This document shows positions 44,338 to 51,801 of a DNA stretch of 64,000 nt, in pieces. A model generated the notes under the pieces. The model did no database searches. It saw only the letters and a list, made by a program, of their open reading frames with translations, and was not told the origin of the DNA. Made by a program: the position numbers and the translations under genes. This stretch comes from Salinisphaera sp. T31B1 (GTDB lineage Bacteria > Pseudomonadota > Gammaproteobacteria > Nevskiales > Salinisphaeraceae), in assembly GCF_040361275.1 (NCBI RefSeq), contig NZ_APNH01000001.1, positions 310,001 through 374,000 on the forward strand. Reading direction: 5' to 3'. How positions within the stretch are numbered: the first letter of the stretch is position 1; every line of letters starts with the position of its first letter.

Positions 44338-45234
44338 TCAAGACGGCGAGGGTCCAGTCTTGCTTTTTGCCCCGGCTTTCCTATTTTTACTCCCACGCTC
44401 GACTGCTTTAACGATGCGGCTGATACGAGAATAGTGAAGCCCGAAATGCGTGCCGATCTCCTGCAGGCTATACCCGCCGGAGGCGTATGCACGCGAGATT
44501 GCCTCATCGCGTGTATCGGCCTCGGCTTCGTAATCGCCAATCGGTTTCGCACGGCGAACACGCTGCGCCCTCGGCACCTCAGTCAGCGGCCGATTCAATT
44601 GCTCGATACGTTCGCGCATATCGTCGATAAAGGCTTCATTTCCCAGGAACACCTGATGCGCCAGATCCACCCAGGGCCCGGGCTGGCCGCGACCTTCACT
44701 CACGAAACGGCGGTATGCGAATTGCGCCGCCGACGAACGGTCACCAAACGCAAAAAGAACCCATGCGGTCGTGAGCCAATCCGGTGAAGTCACCCGACCG
44801 GCCGTCGCCCGGTAACTACTCCACGGCCAATCACCTGCGCTGCGCACCAGGTGCGCGCGTACGGGGTTCAAGACGATATAGCGCGCCACCTCCAGGAGAT
44901 ATGATTCCTTCTGAACCAGAATTGCCTTATAGCGGCCCTGAAAAAGGTGCCCTACCCGACGATGACGACGGTTGCTGTACTGGGTATACACGCCGTTGAG
45001 CTGGCGCATGCCTTTGGCCAGATTGCCGTCCGGCGTTTCGATCAGCAAATGGTAGTGATTGCCCATCAGGCAATACGCATGGATCAGCCAATTGAAGCGG
45101 TCGGCCACGCTCGCCAATACACGGAGAAAGGCGACACGATCGTCGTCGTCTTCGTAAATTGCTTCGCGCCGATCGCCCCGTGAGGTGACGTGGTACAGCG
45201 CGCCAGCGAATTCGAGTCGTAGCGGTCTGGCCAT
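44338..45234 (-). CDS. REP-associated tyrosine (Y1) transposase-type protein
   Basis: A 298-residue protein of the IS200/RAYT superfamily. It begins ARPLRLEFAGALYHVTSRGD, with the HUH region in LIHAYCLMGNHYHLLIETP (motif HxH). TQYSNRRHRRVGHLFQGRYKA carries the Tyr of the active site. ESYLLEVARYIVLNPVRAHLV follows. The C-terminal part (residues 215-290) is a helix-turn-helix-like addition with GGYSLQEIGTHFGLHYS. The gene looks intact. Imperfect inverted arms (GTCTTGC...TTTTGCC) flank it at 44351-44373 and 45265-45287. It lies directly outside the last integron attC. Confidence 0.9.
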   Translation of the reverse strand: MARPLRLEFAGALYHVTSRGDRREAIYEDDDDRVAFLRVLASVADRFNWLIHAYCLMGNHYHLLIETPDGNLAKGMRQLNGVYTQYSNRRHRRVGHLFQGRYKAILVQKESYLLEVARYIVLNPVRAHLVRSAGDWPWSSYRATAGRVTSPDWLTTAWVLFAFGDRSSAAQFAYRRFVSEGRGQPGPWVDLAHQVFLGNEAFIDDMRERIEQLNRPLTEVPRAQRVRRAKPIGDYEAEADTRDEAISRAYASGGYSLQEIGTHFGLHYSRISRIVKAVERGSKNRKAGAKSKTGPSPS

Positions 45235-45337
45235 GCTTCGATATTACGAGCGCCGGGGCCCAAAGGCAAAACGCAAGACCTGACCCCATTTGCCGTGAGT
45301 TTGTCGTCCTTAAGGCTCAACCCGCTCTTCCTCTTCA

Positions 45338-45437
45338 GCTAACGCCCAAGCTCAGTTGACGCCGGAGCAGGCGAAGCCTGCGGAGGGAACCCGAAGCGCG
45401 CCAGCGCTTTGGGCGGTCAACTGCAGCGATTTGTTAG
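45338..45437 (-). repeat. attC site 1 (last of the array), long type
   Basis: A site bounded by TAAC and GTTA, with inner arms GCTCAGTTGAC and GTCAACTGCAGC. The central hairpin is GCAGGC-GAA-GCCTGC. The 3' stop codon of the upstream cassette gene lies in its GTTA end. Left of it the DNA is unrelated, so this is the outer end of the array. Confidence 0.92.
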
Positions 45438-45823
45438 TGCGCAAAGCCAAATAGCCCATTTAGCAAACTAGCAAACCCATTCGCGAGTGTGCCAACGAAA
45501 CACACTGCAGGCCCATAAATGCCGGTGGCGCGACGAGATAGTACGTTGTCCATAGCCCACTCCGGCACAGGCTCGCCCTTCCGGTTGTAGTATTCGGGAT
45601 CAAAAACGCTCAGCTCTGAATTATGAGCTATAACATGCTGCCCTATCTCTTTGCTCGTAATACTTGGTCGCGCGAGAAGAAGAATTCCCCAACAAATAAC
45701 TAAGGCGCCAAACCGACTCATCCAAGTAAAATCGTGGCAGTACAAACTGAACCCGAGGCCAGCAGCGATAGACATCGCCGTTAGCCAAAGCAGCAACTTA
45801 TTTGAAGCGAGCAATTTCCTCAT
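45434..45823 (-). CDS. Cassette gene 12: small membrane protein, hypothetical
   Basis: A 129-residue protein that I do not recognise. It has an N-terminal helix (LLLWLTAMSIAAGLGFSLYC), a second helix (FGALVICWGILLLA), a hydrophilic middle with NSELSVFDPEYYNRKGE and WAMDNVLSRRAT, and a third weakly hydrophobic stretch near the C terminus (GPAVCFVGTLANGFASLL). The coding strand is lower in GC than the flanking chromosome. The TAA stop lies within attC 1. It is the oldest cassette by position if cassettes enter at attI. Function unknown. Confidence 0.7.
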   Translation of the reverse strand: MRKLLASNKLLLWLTAMSIAAGLGFSLYCHDFTWMSRFGALVICWGILLLARPSITSKEIGQHVIAHNSELSVFDPEYYNRKGEPVPEWAMDNVLSRRATGIYGPAVCFVGTLANGFASLLNGLFGFAH

Positions 45824-45832
45824 TTCACGCTC

Positions 45833-45930
45833 TAACGCCTGAGCTCAGTTGACGCCGGAGCGGCCGTAGGCCGCGGAGGGAACCCAAAGCGCGCCAGCGT
45901 TTTGGGCGGTCAACTGCGGCGATGAGTTAA
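45833..45930 (-). repeat. attC site 2, long type
   Basis: Boundaries TAAC and GTTA; central hairpin GCGGCC-GTA-GGCCGC. It differs from its neighbours at GAGCTCAG and GGCGATGAGTT, which shows independent divergence. Confidence 0.9.
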
Positions 45931-46928
45931 GCACCATTGTTCCAGCAGCCGGGACTGTCGCTGTAGAAAAACTCGACGTAAACTTCTGGACCTAAATTCT
46001 GCCGAATAATTTGATAGACTCTGTTGCAATAAGCTTGATCATCGCCGTACACGGAACAGGCAACTCGTTTCAGATTTGAAGAATGCATTGGGTCCAAAAT
46101 GTAAAGGTCCTGCTCCCAAAGTCCCCATCCATAAATTACAAGGTCTGGTGAAAGGCTGGTGAACACCTCACGATATACCGTACTTAGGTAACCGCTGCTT
46201 CTAATCGAGTTGACTTTTTGGGCCGCAGTCCCTTCACTCACGAATAAAGGGACGTACCGTCCGGTCTCCCAAGCGTCAAGTATCGACTCCAGCAACGCCT
46301 CACCACGCCCCACGAGCTTTCCCTCGGATCCGATAAAGTTGCGCGCTAAGACCAAGTTCCCGTGAGGATAAAAAGCTAGAGTTGAGGATGTGTGCCCTCG
46401 TATTGGCTGGCGTAACCTACGCCAATTTTCGTCAAATTCACCGTGGATAAAGCAGTCTTTCAACGAAGCACCGTCGAAAATTTCTTGGCCATACATGATG
46501 ACCCAGTAAAGTATTAGGTCGTAATTTAGAGTGATGGCCGTATCAAAATTTTTGACAAAATTGTAGATCGTGGGTAGTTGCCAATAAACTTCCTGATGCT
46601 CTGGGTGGATATCCCTTACAGTGCTTATCAGGCTATCTCGTACACGAACATATGCGTTTCGAGTTCGGTCATCCGGAATACCCAGTGACTGATTTACATT
46701 CGAAGCATGCCAAACGAGCCGAAGTATTAACTCAAAATCTTCGGTCTCGAAGTATTCGAACAAACGCTGGACGTCATCGCTTAAAAGCCCATGGTAGGAA
46801 GCATATTCCAGAAGCGACCTATAACCGAAGCGCGCGTCCACCGCCCTGCTCGCGCCATTGCCTAGCAGCAGCGTACCGCCGTAGTTGCCTGAAATTTCGC
46901 CCCAGTTGTAAATCTCGAAAGGCATCAC
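45927..46928 (-). CDS. Cassette gene 11: DUF4917-family protein (SIR2-like fold)
   Basis: A 333-residue protein that resembles DUF4917. The N terminus has TLLLGNGASRAVDARFGY (GNGAS at 23-27, like the nucleotide loop of SIR2-type folds) and later ITLNYDLILYW (TLNYD at 133-137, comparable to the TTNYD motif of SIR2-like proteins). FVSEGTAAQKVNSIRSSGYL lies in the C-terminal half. DUF4917 has no firmly established role. SIR2-like proteins are common in phage defence as NAD-degrading effectors, so this is a tentative link only. The stop is in attC 2. Confidence 0.75.
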   Translation of the reverse strand: MMPFEIYNWGEISGNYGGTLLLGNGASRAVDARFGYRSLLEYASYHGLLSDDVQRLFEYFETEDFELILRLVWHASNVNQSLGIPDDRTRNAYVRVRDSLISTVRDIHPEHQEVYWQLPTIYNFVKNFDTAITLNYDLILYWVIMYGQEIFDGASLKDCFIHGEFDENWRRLRQPIRGHTSSTLAFYPHGNLVLARNFIGSEGKLVGRGEALLESILDAWETGRYVPLFVSEGTAAQKVNSIRSSGYLSTVYREVFTSLSPDLVIYGWGLWEQDLYILDPMHSSNLKRVACSVYGDDQAYCNRVYQIIRQNLGPEVYVEFFYSDSPGCWNNGA

Positions 46929-46943
46929 AATTTCCTTTGGTGC

Positions 46944-47043
46944 TTAACGCCTAAGCTCAGTTGCCGCCGGAGCGGCCGAGGGCCGCGGAGGGAACCCGAA
47001 GCGCGACAGCGCTTTGGGCGGTCAACTGCAGCGCCTCGTTAGG
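46944..47043 (-). repeat. attC site 3, long type
   Basis: Core GCTTAAC at the left end and GTTAGGT at the right, both matching the RYYYAAC/GTTRRRY pattern. Central hairpin GCGGCC-GAG-GGCCGC. Confidence 0.92.
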
Positions 47044-47047
47044 TTTT

Positions 47048-47449
47048 TTAGCGATAGTGGCTGGACAACGCGCCATTACTGACTCCGCCCCTCAATTCCC
47101 GAAGTAAATCTTTATAGTCCCAGCCATGCTCGGAGTTGTTAAGCAAGAATTCCTGGTAAAAAAGCTCCTCGAACCATTCCCGAGAAAATTTGCATACACG
47201 GCTAAACCGCTCGTGATCTCCGTGCATATGCTTTTCGTCCCCCTCCGCAGGAACTCCGATAGCATCCAGCACATAATCAAACAGCGCTTCTTCCGGCGCC
47301 GCTCGATCTTCAATACCCAATTCCTCTAGCGCCGTTTGGCGGTCGGCTTGGTATTTCACTACTTTGAGAAGATCTATTAGCGTTTCCTCGTCGATTTGGC
47401 GCCTTTTGCTACGCGCCCAGTCATAAGAGCTTATATAACTATTCGGCAC
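47048..47449 (-). CDS. Cassette gene 10: hypothetical protein
   Basis: A protein of about 133 residues that I do not recognise. The first plausible start is a GTG at 47449, preceded by AGGAATAAC; the frame itself runs on upstream into attC 4, which is read-through. The product is mixed alpha with acidic stretches (DEETLIDLLKVVKYQADRQ, then AEGDEKHMHGDHERFSRV) and WFEELFYQEFLLNNSEHGWD near the C terminus. No membrane segment. Function unknown. The start is uncertain. Confidence 0.6.
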   Translation of the reverse strand: MPNSYISSYDWARSKRRQIDEETLIDLLKVVKYQADRQTALEELGIEDRAAPEEALFDYVLDAIGVPAEGDEKHMHGDHERFSRVCKFSREWFEELFYQEFLLNNSEHGWDYKDLLRELRGGVSNGALSSHYR

Positions 47450-47467
47450 TATGTTATTCCTGTAATA

Positions 47468-47567
47468 CCTAACGCCGAAGCTCAGTTGCCGCCGGAGCAG
47501 CCGTAGGCTGCGGAGGGAACCCAAAGCGGGCCAGCGCTTTGGGCGGTCAACTGCAGCGTTTAGTTAG
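47468..47567 (-). repeat. attC site 4, long type
   Basis: Left core ACCTAAC, right core GTTAGAT; central hairpin GCAGCC-GTA-GGCTGC. Confidence 0.92.
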
Positions 47568-48955
47568 ATTTCATCGAGCTTTTGTTTAAGCTTATAATTA
47601 TTCGCTAAGACTCCTTGAATTGCTTCCTCGGAAAAGCCCAGTTGTTCAAGCAAATGAAGTTGAAATATCGCTTCCATTTTTTGACAGGTAAGCCAAAGGT
47701 TTTTGCCTCCGACTGTTTCGCTTTCAAGCGCCTCTGTGTAGTGGGTCAGATAATTCCTGGTATTCACAACGGCTCTAATCAGTTTACTTCGCTGCCTGCT
47801 ATTACCGATGTGAGATTTGTATGGATCTATGATCCGTTTTATTCTTTGGCCAAGACTTATTTCGTTCCCATAATATATTCGATTTCTTAACCACTTCCTA
47901 TGCTCTTTGGGACAAGACCATAGTGATCTAGCAACAAGACTTCTGAATTCGTCAGGCGCCATGAGAGTCTCTGAAGATGTTCTTCTGTGATACGTCTCTA
48001 GAGCTTGTGCCAGCGCTAGAAATTTGCCGTCTAAATACTTATGAGCTCCAGATGCTGCCGAGAAATACAATCCAAGCGCTGGTCTAATGATCAGGTATGC
48101 GGTAAGCCAGCTATTAAATATCGACTCAGCATCTTTTTGAATATTATCAAATCTGAATAACATTCTATGAGGATCGATTTTTGGCGTAGATTCTGAAAAT
48201 GGAAGACTCGGGTAGTAAACCTTTATGCTCACCGGTATCTTCTTATCCTCAGAAACCTCTCTCATAATTTCGTTTGAGGTTGCCGATACGTCCCTAATAG
48301 TGACGGTTGCGTCCACCGCGAAACAAATAAAGTATGTTATCTGGTGGATTACACTTACGAATTCTTCAAATTCCCTAGGCTCCTCTGACGACAATTTGAA
48401 ATACGCTCGTTGGGTTATTTTCGCCTCGGTCGTCGTTGGGAATCCCGGTAACGTATAACCGAAGCAGATGTGTAAGCTGAATCCGTTAGTTAGAGAAAAA
48501 ACCATTTCGTCTTGGGGAACGTAGGCTATAGCAGCTGTTCTGTAATCACTGCCATACGACACAGTTATTCCAGAAATACCAATCCATTCATCAAGTCCTT
48601 CAATCGAAAACGACATAGTATTAAACGTCACGTCTTCGTCTTTATCGTATGCGACGGCGCAAAAAGCTTTATTCACGTGGACAAGCGATCTGGCAATGTT
48701 TCCGAATGCTATGTTCTTTTTCTTGTAGAAGCAGTTCTCCAATGTTACTTGCCCGTCTTTTTCTACGTGGCCAACAATCCTACTTAGGTCGTCCTTGCCA
48801 TTAAGTGCGTCGATGCTCTCGTCGAATAAACCAACTACTTCGAGCTCTATCTCTCCGCCGTCGGATATTGTTAGCGTCCCAGGGATTTTTTTATCAGGCT
48901 CATCCGGCAACCAAAAGTATCCCGCTCTCATGTATTGCTCAGTGATTCTCACCAT
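47564..48955 (-). CDS. apeA: Cassette gene 9: ApeA-like HEPN anti-phage protein
   Basis: A 463-residue protein. The N-terminal domain matches ApeA N-terminal domain 1: MRAGYFWLPDEPDKKIPGTLT, shown in part, followed by ISDGGEIELEVVGLF. The C terminus carries a HEPN domain with TRNYLTHYTE, an Rx4H motif (Arg400 to His405) as in HEPN ribonucleases. ApeA was reported to give abortive protection against phages in E. coli, with the HEPN site acting on RNA. The cassette is clearly lower in GC than the host DNA. The gene looks intact and its stop lies in attC 4. Symbol is given on domain match only. Confidence 0.8.
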   Translation of the reverse strand: MVRITEQYMRAGYFWLPDEPDKKIPGTLTISDGGEIELEVVGLFDESIDALNGKDDLSRIVGHVEKDGQVTLENCFYKKKNIAFGNIARSLVHVNKAFCAVAYDKDEDVTFNTMSFSIEGLDEWIGISGITVSYGSDYRTAAIAYVPQDEMVFSLTNGFSLHICFGYTLPGFPTTTEAKITQRAYFKLSSEEPREFEEFVSVIHQITYFICFAVDATVTIRDVSATSNEIMREVSEDKKIPVSIKVYYPSLPFSESTPKIDPHRMLFRFDNIQKDAESIFNSWLTAYLIIRPALGLYFSAASGAHKYLDGKFLALAQALETYHRRTSSETLMAPDEFRSLVARSLWSCPKEHRKWLRNRIYYGNEISLGQRIKRIIDPYKSHIGNSRQRSKLIRAVVNTRNYLTHYTEALESETVGGKNLWLTCQKMEAIFQLHLLEQLGFSEEAIQGVLANNYKLKQKLDEI

Positions 48956-48970
48956 TCCCCCCTATAAAAT

Positions 48971-49067
48971 CTAACGCGAAAGCTCAGTTGCCGCCGGAGC
49001 GCGAAGCGCGGAGGGAACCCAAAGCGCGGCAGCGCTTTGGGCGGCCAACTGCAGCGACTTGTTCTGT
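48971..49067 (-). repeat. attC site 5, long type with a short hairpin
   Basis: Left core TCTAAC, central hairpin GCGC-GAA-GCGC (shorter than in the other sites), right core GTTCTGT, which departs from the GTTRRRY pattern. Confidence 0.85.
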
Positions 49068-49442
49068 TTAACTTCGCACTTCCGAGAAGCCCGATGCAAA
49101 AAACTCCGCCTCGTCGGTAAGGCCATCAATACGGTTGCGAAATGTGTCGACATCTCGCTGATCTATCTCGTGCCCGTTCATTAAAGCGGAAACACGGTGG
49201 ACAAAGTAGTTACGTTGATCCATGAGAAAACGAAGATGGAAAGCGGCTGTTTCGTCAACGATACGATTCGCCTGCATTTTCTTGACGAGTCCACCCAAGG
49301 GCGTTTTCGATGAAGCCGGCACATCCTTGCTTTCGAGGTAAGTAAGCAGAACGCTCTCTAAATGGCCAAACGCGAGCACCATTTTTCCCAGACTCCGCGT
49401 TAGCTCCTCTTGAGACGATAATTTCTGGTAAGCGGTAAGCAT
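49068..49442 (-). CDS. Cassette gene 8: small protein with HEPN-like RNx3H motif
   Basis: A 124-residue, mostly helical protein of no known family to me. FLMDQRNYFVHRVS holds an Rx4H motif (Arg77 to His82), the same spacing as HEPN nucleases. The rest is helical: QEELTRSLGKMVLAFGHLES and VDTFRNRIDGLTDEAEFF. Small HEPN proteins are often toxins or RNases. That role is inferred from the motif alone. The stop is in attC 5. Confidence 0.65.
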   Translation of the reverse strand: MLTAYQKLSSQEELTRSLGKMVLAFGHLESVLLTYLESKDVPASSKTPLGGLVKKMQANRIVDETAAFHLRFLMDQRNYFVHRVSALMNGHEIDQRDVDTFRNRIDGLTDEAEFFASGFSEVRS

Positions 49443-49452
49443 GGGATTTATA

Positions 49453-49555
49453 CAGAACGCCTAAGCTCAGTTGCCGCCGGAGCAGGCGAAGCCTGCGGAG
49501 GGAACCCGAAGCGCGCCAGCGCTTTGGGCGGTCAACTGAAGCGCCTCGTTGTACG
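49453..49555 (-). repeat. attC site 6, long type, degenerate left core
   Basis: The left core reads ACAGAAC rather than GCCTAAC, and the right end is GTTGTAC. The central hairpin is GCAGGC-GAA-GCCTGC. It may be recombined less well. Confidence 0.85.
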
Positions 49556-49800
49556 TGAACTGCATCGGTTGGCGTTTTCCCGAGCTGGCCCGCGGACCGC
49601 AAAGCCCGACGAGCCGAATGAAAGAATTGCCCGAACTCGAACTTACCGCGAATGGCTACTGACGGGAAGGCATCGACGTGGATCGAAGGCCACTGGGCCA
49701 GGAATCAGCGAGTAGCGAAAAAGACGGGCCGAGACTCGGCTACCGACTGCGATTTGATAGCCGACTTTCAAGCTCGACCACAACACAAACCAACCGCCGT
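49556..49800. other. Cassette 7: short insert with no recognised gene
   Basis: About 245 bases lie between two attC sites. ORFs on both strands run across attC borders and show no domain. It may be a non-coding cassette or carry an unrecognised small product. The insert is bounded by the long-type site 6 and the divergent site 7. Confidence 0.5.
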
Positions 49801-49868
49801 ACAACGCCTAAGCTCAGCCGCGTTCATGGAGCGTAGCGGAATGAACGTCGGCTGGAGCGCCGTGTTAG
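49801..49868 (-). repeat. attC site 7, short divergent type
   Basis: Only about 68 bases. Left core ACAAC-GCC and right GTGTTAG; inner arms GCTCAGCCG and CGGCTGGAGC. The central loop GTTCATGGAGCGTAGCGGAATGAAC is unrelated to the hairpins of the other sites. This cassette probably came from another integron lineage. Confidence 0.85.
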
Positions 49869-49973
49869 CACTGGATAGTGTGAGCATGACGCTGGCAAAA
49901 AGAACGTTTTTGAAGGTCATTTGCTCAGCGTTTGAACTGCCGGATCACGAAGAAGTTACCGTGGCGAGTGAAG

Positions 49974-50246
49974 CTATAGGTTGTTTTTGAGCCAAGAAGA
50001 ACATTCATCATTAAACCCGCGCCAAGCTCCCTCTCCTGAAAGCAACAAAACCAGCAACTTGTCGTTGCTGTCAATGTGAGGCGTGAGCGCATCTCTTATT
50101 GTCGTCGCTGGGCCTGGGTGCTTGACGATCCAGGTGGAGTCCAAGCAGTGCCACCAATTGCTTCCGACGCTCTTGATTGCCTCAAATAGTTCTGGGTAGC
50201 TCTGTCCAGGACGATTGAGGTCATAACCGATGAGGTAAGTAGCCAT
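49974..50246 (-). CDS. Cassette gene 6: SinR-family, Cas2-like small protein
   Basis: A 90-residue protein with a ferredoxin-like pattern. It starts ATYLIGYDLNRPGQSYPELF, the first strand and turn typical of SinR/Cas2-related proteins, then SVGSNWWHCLDSTWIVKH and NDKLLVLLLSGEGAWRGF. No cas1 or CRISPR array is present, so a CRISPR role is not proposed. Relatives occur in mobile contexts; Cas2-like folds include VapD-type RNases. The ATG at 50246 starts directly at the family opening. Downstream of the stop about 100 bases precede attC 7, longer than in most cassettes here. Confidence 0.75.
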   Translation of the reverse strand: MATYLIGYDLNRPGQSYPELFEAIKSVGSNWWHCLDSTWIVKHPGPATTIRDALTPHIDSNDKLLVLLLSGEGAWRGFNDECSSWLKNNL

Positions 50247-50269
50247 GAATGATTCCCCCTTTCTGGGTG

Positions 50270-50341
50270 CTAACGCCTAAGCTCAGTTGCCGGCCGAAGC
50301 GCGGCAGCGTTTTGGGCGGCCAACTGCAGCGCTTTGTTAGC
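50270..50341 (-). repeat. attC site 8, short type
   Basis: Core TAAC to GTTAG with arms GCTCAGTTGCC and GGCCAACTGCAGC. The side hairpin of the long sites is missing, so only one stem-tip (CGAAGCGCGGCAGCGTTTTGGG) remains. Confidence 0.92.
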
Positions 50342-51164
50342 TTCTCTTATCTTCATTCGCCTTAATTTCTTCGGACACTTTGCCGAAGAACCACGATATT
50401 AAGTCAAAATCTTGTTCGGTTATTTTCCAAAATTTTTCTCGATATCCTGAGTACAATTCGTACTGACTAGCGCCACTCGCATTTTGCATTTTCCTTAACA
50501 ACGACTTTCTTGCCGCATCCGTCGATGAGAGCCTCGACCTGTATTTCTTTTGCAAGCGCTCTATAACCGCTTTGATAAGTTCTTTTCTTTGATCGGGAAC
50601 GTCTTTAGCCTGAGCTACAATAATTGGGTCTGATCGGCTTAGAAGCTCGGTAATTGCCGAGTACACAGAAATTGGAAGCAGAGACCTCGCTTTGTCAAAA
50701 TTCGTTTCGTCGAATAAGGCTTTATTAAAATCGTCTAAATTAAGGGATAAGATTCTGGCAGCTGATCCAGACATGTTTTCAACATAAATACTGTTATATA
50801 GCTTCGATACCCGGCTATTTAGATCGAACAGCTTCGACTGAGCTCTTTTAGCAGAATTTTTTAGACTTGCTACTCTATCTTTTAATCTCTCAACATTTCT
50901 TTCTTCTTCGCCTCTCCTCGACTTAAGATTTTTTATTTCAGAAGTCAGCGCAGTAGCATCTGCGACTTTCTCCTTAAGCTCATGCTGGAATTTTTTTAGC
51001 TGCATTTCTTTTCTAGAAATTTTTTCAGACAGCACCTGATTTTGGTGTATTGGGCGAACAGTGTAGAAGTAGCCAAATATTGCAAATAGCACGAGTAATA
51101 TTTGTGATAAATGACTAGCCCGTGTCAGAGCTATGTCGAGTTTATTTTGGTCTTCATTCGACAC
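50337..51164 (-). CDS. Cassette gene 5: membrane-anchored coiled-coil protein, hypothetical
   Basis: A 275-residue protein. One membrane helix (LSQILLVLFAIFGYFYTV, residues about 19-36) is followed by a long charged helix (residues about 45-125, with heptad-like Leu/Lys/Glu pattern) that is predicted to form a coiled coil. The C-terminal half is Lys/Arg-rich and helical. No enzymatic motif was found. The DNA is AT-rich compared with the chromosome. A structural or sensing role at the membrane is possible. The stop lies in attC 8. Confidence 0.7.
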   Translation of the reverse strand: MSNEDQNKLDIALTRASHLSQILLVLFAIFGYFYTVRPIHQNQVLSEKISRKEMQLKKFQHELKEKVADATALTSEIKNLKSRRGEEERNVERLKDRVASLKNSAKRAQSKLFDLNSRVSKLYNSIYVENMSGSAARILSLNLDDFNKALFDETNFDKARSLLPISVYSAITELLSRSDPIIVAQAKDVPDQRKELIKAVIERLQKKYRSRLSSTDAARKSLLRKMQNASGASQYELYSGYREKFWKITEQDFDLISWFFGKVSEEIKANEDKRS

Positions 51165-51180
51165 TGTAGGACCTTTAAAG

Positions 51181-51251
51181 CTAACGCCGAAGCTCAGTTG
51201 CCGCCCGAAGCGCGGCAGCGCTTTGGGCGGTCAACTGCAGCGACTTGTTAT
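51181..51251 (-). repeat. attC site 9, short type
   Basis: Core CTAAC to GTTATG. Same short form as site 8, with GCCGCCCGAAGCGCGGC and no side hairpin. Confidence 0.92.
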
Positions 51252-51718
51252 GTTCGCTCATAATCCGGCACCCACCCCAAAACTTCATAGAACTTGATGC
51301 AAAACTGTTCTTCACCGTCATCGAAGGGGTAGACGCTTTCCGGGTACTCGGCCAGAAACCGAACGAACTCGCGGTATAGCGTTCTCAACCAGCTGTTCCG
51401 GCCCACTTCGTCAGCAAAGTCCGCAATTTTTCTTCCATACATTTCTTTTTGGAAATGATAAACCGCGTTTCTCGCCCGTCGAAGCAGATCGACTCCTTCT
51501 CGGTTCCGATTCAAAATCTCTTCGATCTTCTCATCCTGGAGTTTCAGCTTTTTCCAGCCTTCGATCACCACATACATCGAGGCAAAGAATTGAAACGACA
51601 GAACAACTGACTCAGCTGGCGTATCTTCATCAGCACACATCCATCTGTCAGCGTTTAGTTGCGCCAACAGAAGGTATTGCCCCCAGGAAGCAACTTCTTT
51701 CAATTCATCCCAATTCAT
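51248..51718 (-). CDS. Cassette gene 4: helical protein with HEPN-like RNx3H motif
   Basis: A 156-residue helical protein of no known family to me. LLRRARNAVYHFQKEMYG holds an Rx4H motif (Arg83 to His88), like the HEPN nuclease signature. ESVVLSFQFFASMYVVIEGW precedes it, the helix that in HEPN folds packs against the motif. The C-terminal part is acidic (FDDGEEQFCIKF). A HEPN RNase is suggested but remains inference. The stop lies in attC 9. Confidence 0.68.
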   Translation of the reverse strand: MNWDELKEVASWGQYLLLAQLNADRWMCADEDTPAESVVLSFQFFASMYVVIEGWKKLKLQDEKIEEILNRNREGVDLLRRARNAVYHFQKEMYGRKIADFADEVGRNSWLRTLYREFVRFLAEYPESVYPFDDGEEQFCIKFYEVLGWVPDYERT

Positions 51719-51724
51719 AATCAG

Positions 51725-51799
51725 ACATAACGCCTAAGCTCAGTTGCCGGCCGAAGCGCGGCAGCGCTTTGGGTGGTCAACTGCAGCGATTTGTTGGGC
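51725..51799 (-). repeat. attC site 10, short type
   Basis: Core CATAAC to GTTGGGC. Same short structure as sites 8 and 9; the three are consecutive in the array. Confidence 0.92.
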
Positions 51800-51801
51800 A
51801 T

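Noticed and set aside
49652-49990. 112-codon plus-strand ORF across attC site 7
   Set aside because: It crosses a recombination site and shows no domain; it is likely chance.
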